Shown here in pieces: positions 28,318-30,894 of a DNA stretch of 30,894 nt. The stretch lies in the NCBI GenBank assembly GCA_003427395.1, contig BFEA01000423.1, positions 666,137 to 697,030 on the forward strand. Direction: 5' to 3'. The notes under the pieces are model-generated. The model saw only the letters and a program-made list of their open reading frames with translations. It searched no databases and was not told the origin of the DNA. The position numbers were made by a program, and so were the translations under genes. The DNA is from Chara braunii. Lineage: Eukaryota > Streptophyta > Charophyceae > Charales > Characeae. How positions within the stretch are numbered: position 1 is the stretch's first letter; the number at the start of each line of letters is the position of its first letter.

Positions 28318-29245
28318 GGTCCCCTTAAGTTTGGGGAAGCCCGACGCTTTGTTTATTTTTGGTTTGCATGGAGCCTCAGGCCGCTCTATAAGTTTAGGTA
28401 GCCTGAAGCTCTGAAGGTTGGGATGTCCCCATAAGTTTGGGGAGACCTGGTGCTGTGAATTGCTTGGAGGGTCAGGACGCTCTATAAGTTTAGGTGTCCT
28501 GGCTGCTCTGACTTGTGAGGGTTTGATTGTGGGTGACTTTCAGGAACTCATGTCGCTCTATAAGTTTGGGTACCTTGGGTTGCTTTGTTTTATTTGGGGC
28601 TCTCTCAGTTTCTTTGGTTCTGAACAAGGAGGTCTGAACCGCTCTATAAGTTTAGGTGGTTCAACCCTTCTCTTGTTTTGTTCTGAGGGGATAATTCTGG
28701 CAAGGGACAGGCCGCTCTATAAGTTTAGGTAGCCTATCCCACTGCCTCGCACAGATTGGATCAGAGAGAAACGAACCTGGCTGAGGATCAGACCGCTCTA
28801 TAAGTTTAGGTAGTCTGACCCAATGCCTCGCACATGTTGGAACCCAATGGATATCACTTAGCTATACTGTATTTACTATGTTATTATGAATAGGCTAGTC
28901 AGGACGCTCTATAAGTTTAGATAGTCTGACTATAGTTTATCACAACTGAAGAGAGTATAACTAAGAGGTATAACTGAAGGTAAATATGGGCAGGCTGAAC
29001 AATGTTCTAAGTTGACCGGCTCAGCCTTATGTCCCTTTGAAGACTAAGTTCAGAGAGGTATATATAATTTGGGTATTTAAACAGTTAAGGGCGACTAGAG
29101 TGGTCTAGCCATATGCCCAAAGAAGAGAGAGGTAGTTGTTCCCTCTGTTTGTATATATTTGGCCGAGTCAGAACGCTCTATAAGCTTAGGTATTCTGACC
29201 TTAGGCCTGGCTAAGTTGGGTGCGCTCTGTAAGTTTAGGTGCCCT
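28318..29245 (+). repeat. Hairpin repeat array B (~12 units) with compensating arms
   Basis: Core CGCTCTATAAGTTTAGGT is nearly constant; the arms differ but pair. Arm pairs: TCAGGC/GCCTGA (28376/28401), CAGGAC/GTCCTG (28473/28496), TGAACC/GGTTCA (28635/28658), GGACAGGC/GCCTATCC (28705/28732), TCAGAC/GTCTGA (near 28784) and GTCAGAA/TTCTGAC (near 29167). Two 5'-most units (28322, 28427) have instead CCCC(T/A)TAAGTTTGGGG cores, linking this array to array A. One outlying unit near 29000 has GGCTGA/TCAGCC arms. Function unknown. Confidence 0.9.
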
Positions 29246-29562
29246 GACCTATGCCTTATGTAAGCTGGGTATGAGGGGATAACTCACTAAAAGATTATGA
29301 ACTATTGTTTGCTTAAATTGGTTTGGTGGTGGTGAGAGTACTTACCTTTATGGTTTGGTCTGCGTATGGCTGAGTGAGATTACTACTTGGTCTGGGTTTC
29401 AGGTTGACAGGTAGTTGCTTTAGAGGCTCGCCACATGCTTGAGCGATAGGAGTTAGGTCAATTTCTGCATTTTCTGAGCCGACTTTATTTTACTTAGATC
29501 GATTTTTGTATTTTTTTTAGGCTCGTTACTATACCTGGACCTGTATAAATTCTGGTAAACCA

Positions 29563-29845
29563 CTTTTCCTACGGGAAGCGCTGCCGAAATTTCTACAAGT
29601 TCAAGGAGTTAGTCAGCTTTCGGCTTGCCAAAGTTCAACTTGTCTATTCTTTTATATCTGACTTAGTAAAAATTTGAAAAGTCTCATTTTCTAAAGGGAG
29701 TGCTGCCCTAATTTTTACTAATTCAGGGAGTTAGACAAGCTTGGCAAAGTTACTTTCAGATTCTGAACTTAGCCTTGTATAAATTTTGGAATAGCACTTT
29801 TCAAAAGGGAGTGCTGCCGAAATATTTGCAAAACTAAGGAGTTAG
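29563..29845 (+). repeat. TTCC-type boxes, copy B (three units)
   Basis: TTTTCCTACGGGAAGCGCTG at 29564, TTTTCTAAAGGGAGTGCTGCC at 29687 and CTTTTCAAAAGGGAGTGCTG at 29798. Each is followed by an AAATTT-type run and (A)GGAGTTAG. Spacing 123 and 110 bp. The last two have lost the perfect TTCC/GGAA stem. Confidence 0.8.
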
Positions 29846-30680
29846 TTAAATCACACCCTGTATAGGGGAGACCATGTCAGGGTCTGCCTTTGCTTTGGGC
29901 ACTACTGAAAGGTAGATTCAGGCCTAGTTAACTAGAATGATTTGAGTAAGGATGTGTTATGGAGTTGTATTCTCCATACGCTTATGATCTCAACTTGGGA
30001 TTGGTCAGTCATGTGTTATATGTCCTCTTGATTGTTGATTCAGGATCGGGATTAGTTTCAATTTGATCCTACAAGGATCATATTCTCTTATCACTGATAA
30101 CAGGTCGGTTGCCGATTCGTCGGTCTTCGACTCAATTCCAGCTCACCCTCCATACTCAACCTAAAAGGCTTTAGCCTTGGTGGTTTTACTGTTTGTTAAG
30201 GGTTTCACCCATACATTTATTGAATGACCATTTGACAAAGGTACTGAGTATTTAATTGAGGTTCGTTGGATCGGCGATTGAGGCTTGCATGGCTAAAGCA
30301 AAGGCGTATGAGCATAGAGAATGGTTGGGGTTGACTCCGTGCAGTGCGTGTTTTGTCGCTTGATTCTTGGTATGGTTGCAGGTATGTCCTGTGGCTTGGA
30401 TTTTGGATTTGGACTGCCTGCGATTCCATAATACATATGCATGGTTGTGAGGAGTTTCAATGTGCCTGTGAGAAGTGATCGTCATAACTCTATCCCCTTT
30501 TGCATGTATGCGTGGGTATACGTACGATGGGTATTCGAGGGATCCAAAGGGCCGTGTTAACAACCGCGTGGAAGTTGGGGCTGAGGGACAGGGAAGACCC
30601 TCCCTTCTGCCTAATTACGTCTTGGGGCTTTCTTAGTCGGACGTTGGTCATCGGCCGGGATTCAAGGTCCTTGTCCAGGA

Positions 30681-30894
30681 CATCCCAAGCCCTAGGCCCT
30701 GAAGGGGGGGGGTCTCCCCTCGCATAGAGCCTATTTACTTTGGCCGGTGGGACACTCCGCCTGAAAGGCGGGAACGTTGCGAGGGCCGAACGGCGTGTCC
30801 TTCAGCCGTTCAATATCGTGAGGGGTAACCCCTCAGAATGAGTTCCTTCAGCCATTCAATATCGCGAGGCCTAAGCCGCGGTTACCACATATGA
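30681..30894 (+). repeat. Hairpin-rich tail with 44-bp tandem repeat
   Basis: Two units of TCCTTCAGCC(G/A)TTCAATATCG (30798 and 30842). Between them is the perfect hairpin GAGGGGT-A-ACCCCTC, and upstream CCGCC-TGAAA-GGCGG. It lies beyond the end of block B similarity and is cut by the window end, so a longer array may continue. Confidence 0.75.

Larger units (their letters stand above)
27783..30680 (+). repeat. Large non-coding hairpin block, copy B
   Basis: Counterpart of 10461-13806. It starts with GGCCGCCATTGCGGGGCCCT and AAAAGACCCTCTC. It then shares GATTGCGGGAGCTCTGGCGG with CTGGAGGCAGGGAA, the hairpin array, the TTCC boxes, GATAACAGGTCGGTTGC, GGCTTTAGCCTTGGTGG and CAAGGTCCTTGTCCAGGA. 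Lengths are 2.9 kb against 3.3 kb, mainly because array A is longer. It is more GC-rich at its 5' side than copy A. Confidence 0.75.

Noticed and set aside
10461-30680. Blocks A and B as the two long terminal repeats of one LTR retrotransposon
   Set aside because: They are far too diverged from each other for an LTR pair of one insertion, no TG...CA ends or tRNA primer site was found, and each block follows its own coding remnant.

Overview
This is a eukaryotic nuclear window with no intact protein-coding gene. It contains mitochondrial insertions, decayed coding pieces of one mobile-element family, tRNA-derived modules, satellites and long arrays of hairpin-forming repeats. There are no bacterial operons, no Shine-Dalgarno-led reading frames, and one assembly gap (135 N inside a poly-C tract). 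The mitochondrial fragments look streptophyte (rpl16 ending in the land-plant/charophyte style, cox2, a tRNA-Ile(GAU), bacterial-like rRNAs). Together with the large, repeat-filled, draft-assembly character this suggests a charophyte green alga such as Chara. That is my inference from memory of those gene sets, not a database result.

Layout. (1) 1-5350: AT-rich DNA starting with a 32-bp-arm palindrome, then a mosaic of mitochondrial fragments on both strands: a probable group II maturase piece, the cox2 5' end, tRNA-Lys(UUU), large-subunit rRNA, rpl16 3' end, small-subunit rRNA, a 30-bp stem-loop and tRNA-Ile(GAU). (2) 6.0-13.8 kb: a relic of a large composite element. In order it has a C-terminal coding remnant, a tRNA-like module, a conserved short motif near 7.3 kb, a ~478-bp satellite, and a 3.3-kb non-coding block with an array of about 21 hairpin repeats. 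(3) 13.8-19.7 kb: a third repeat array (15.3-16.0 kb) and two more C-terminal remnants and tRNA-like modules, interrupted by the poly-C gap. (4) 19.9-20.7 kb: a 765-bp non-autonomous hAT-like transposon with terminal inverted repeats and a near-perfect 8-bp target duplication. (5) 22.4-30.9 kb: the best preserved copy of the composite element. It carries CCHC zinc knuckle, coiled coil, a SAP-like motif, a GIY-YIG nuclease-like domain and a Cys-rich C-terminus, then the tRNA-like module, GC-rich degenerate repeats, and the second 2.9-kb hairpin-array block.

The main observation is that the unit [coding 3' end, tRNA-like module, conserved GACATCCGTTAAAATTGG motif, hairpin-array block] occurs twice in the same order and orientation (6.0-13.8 and 22.4-30.7 kb). 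This suggests a large, perhaps undescribed, mobile element. Its hairpin repeats keep a fixed core while the flanking arms change in a compensated way. No reverse transcriptase, integrase or transposase domain was seen for it, so its mode of movement is open.
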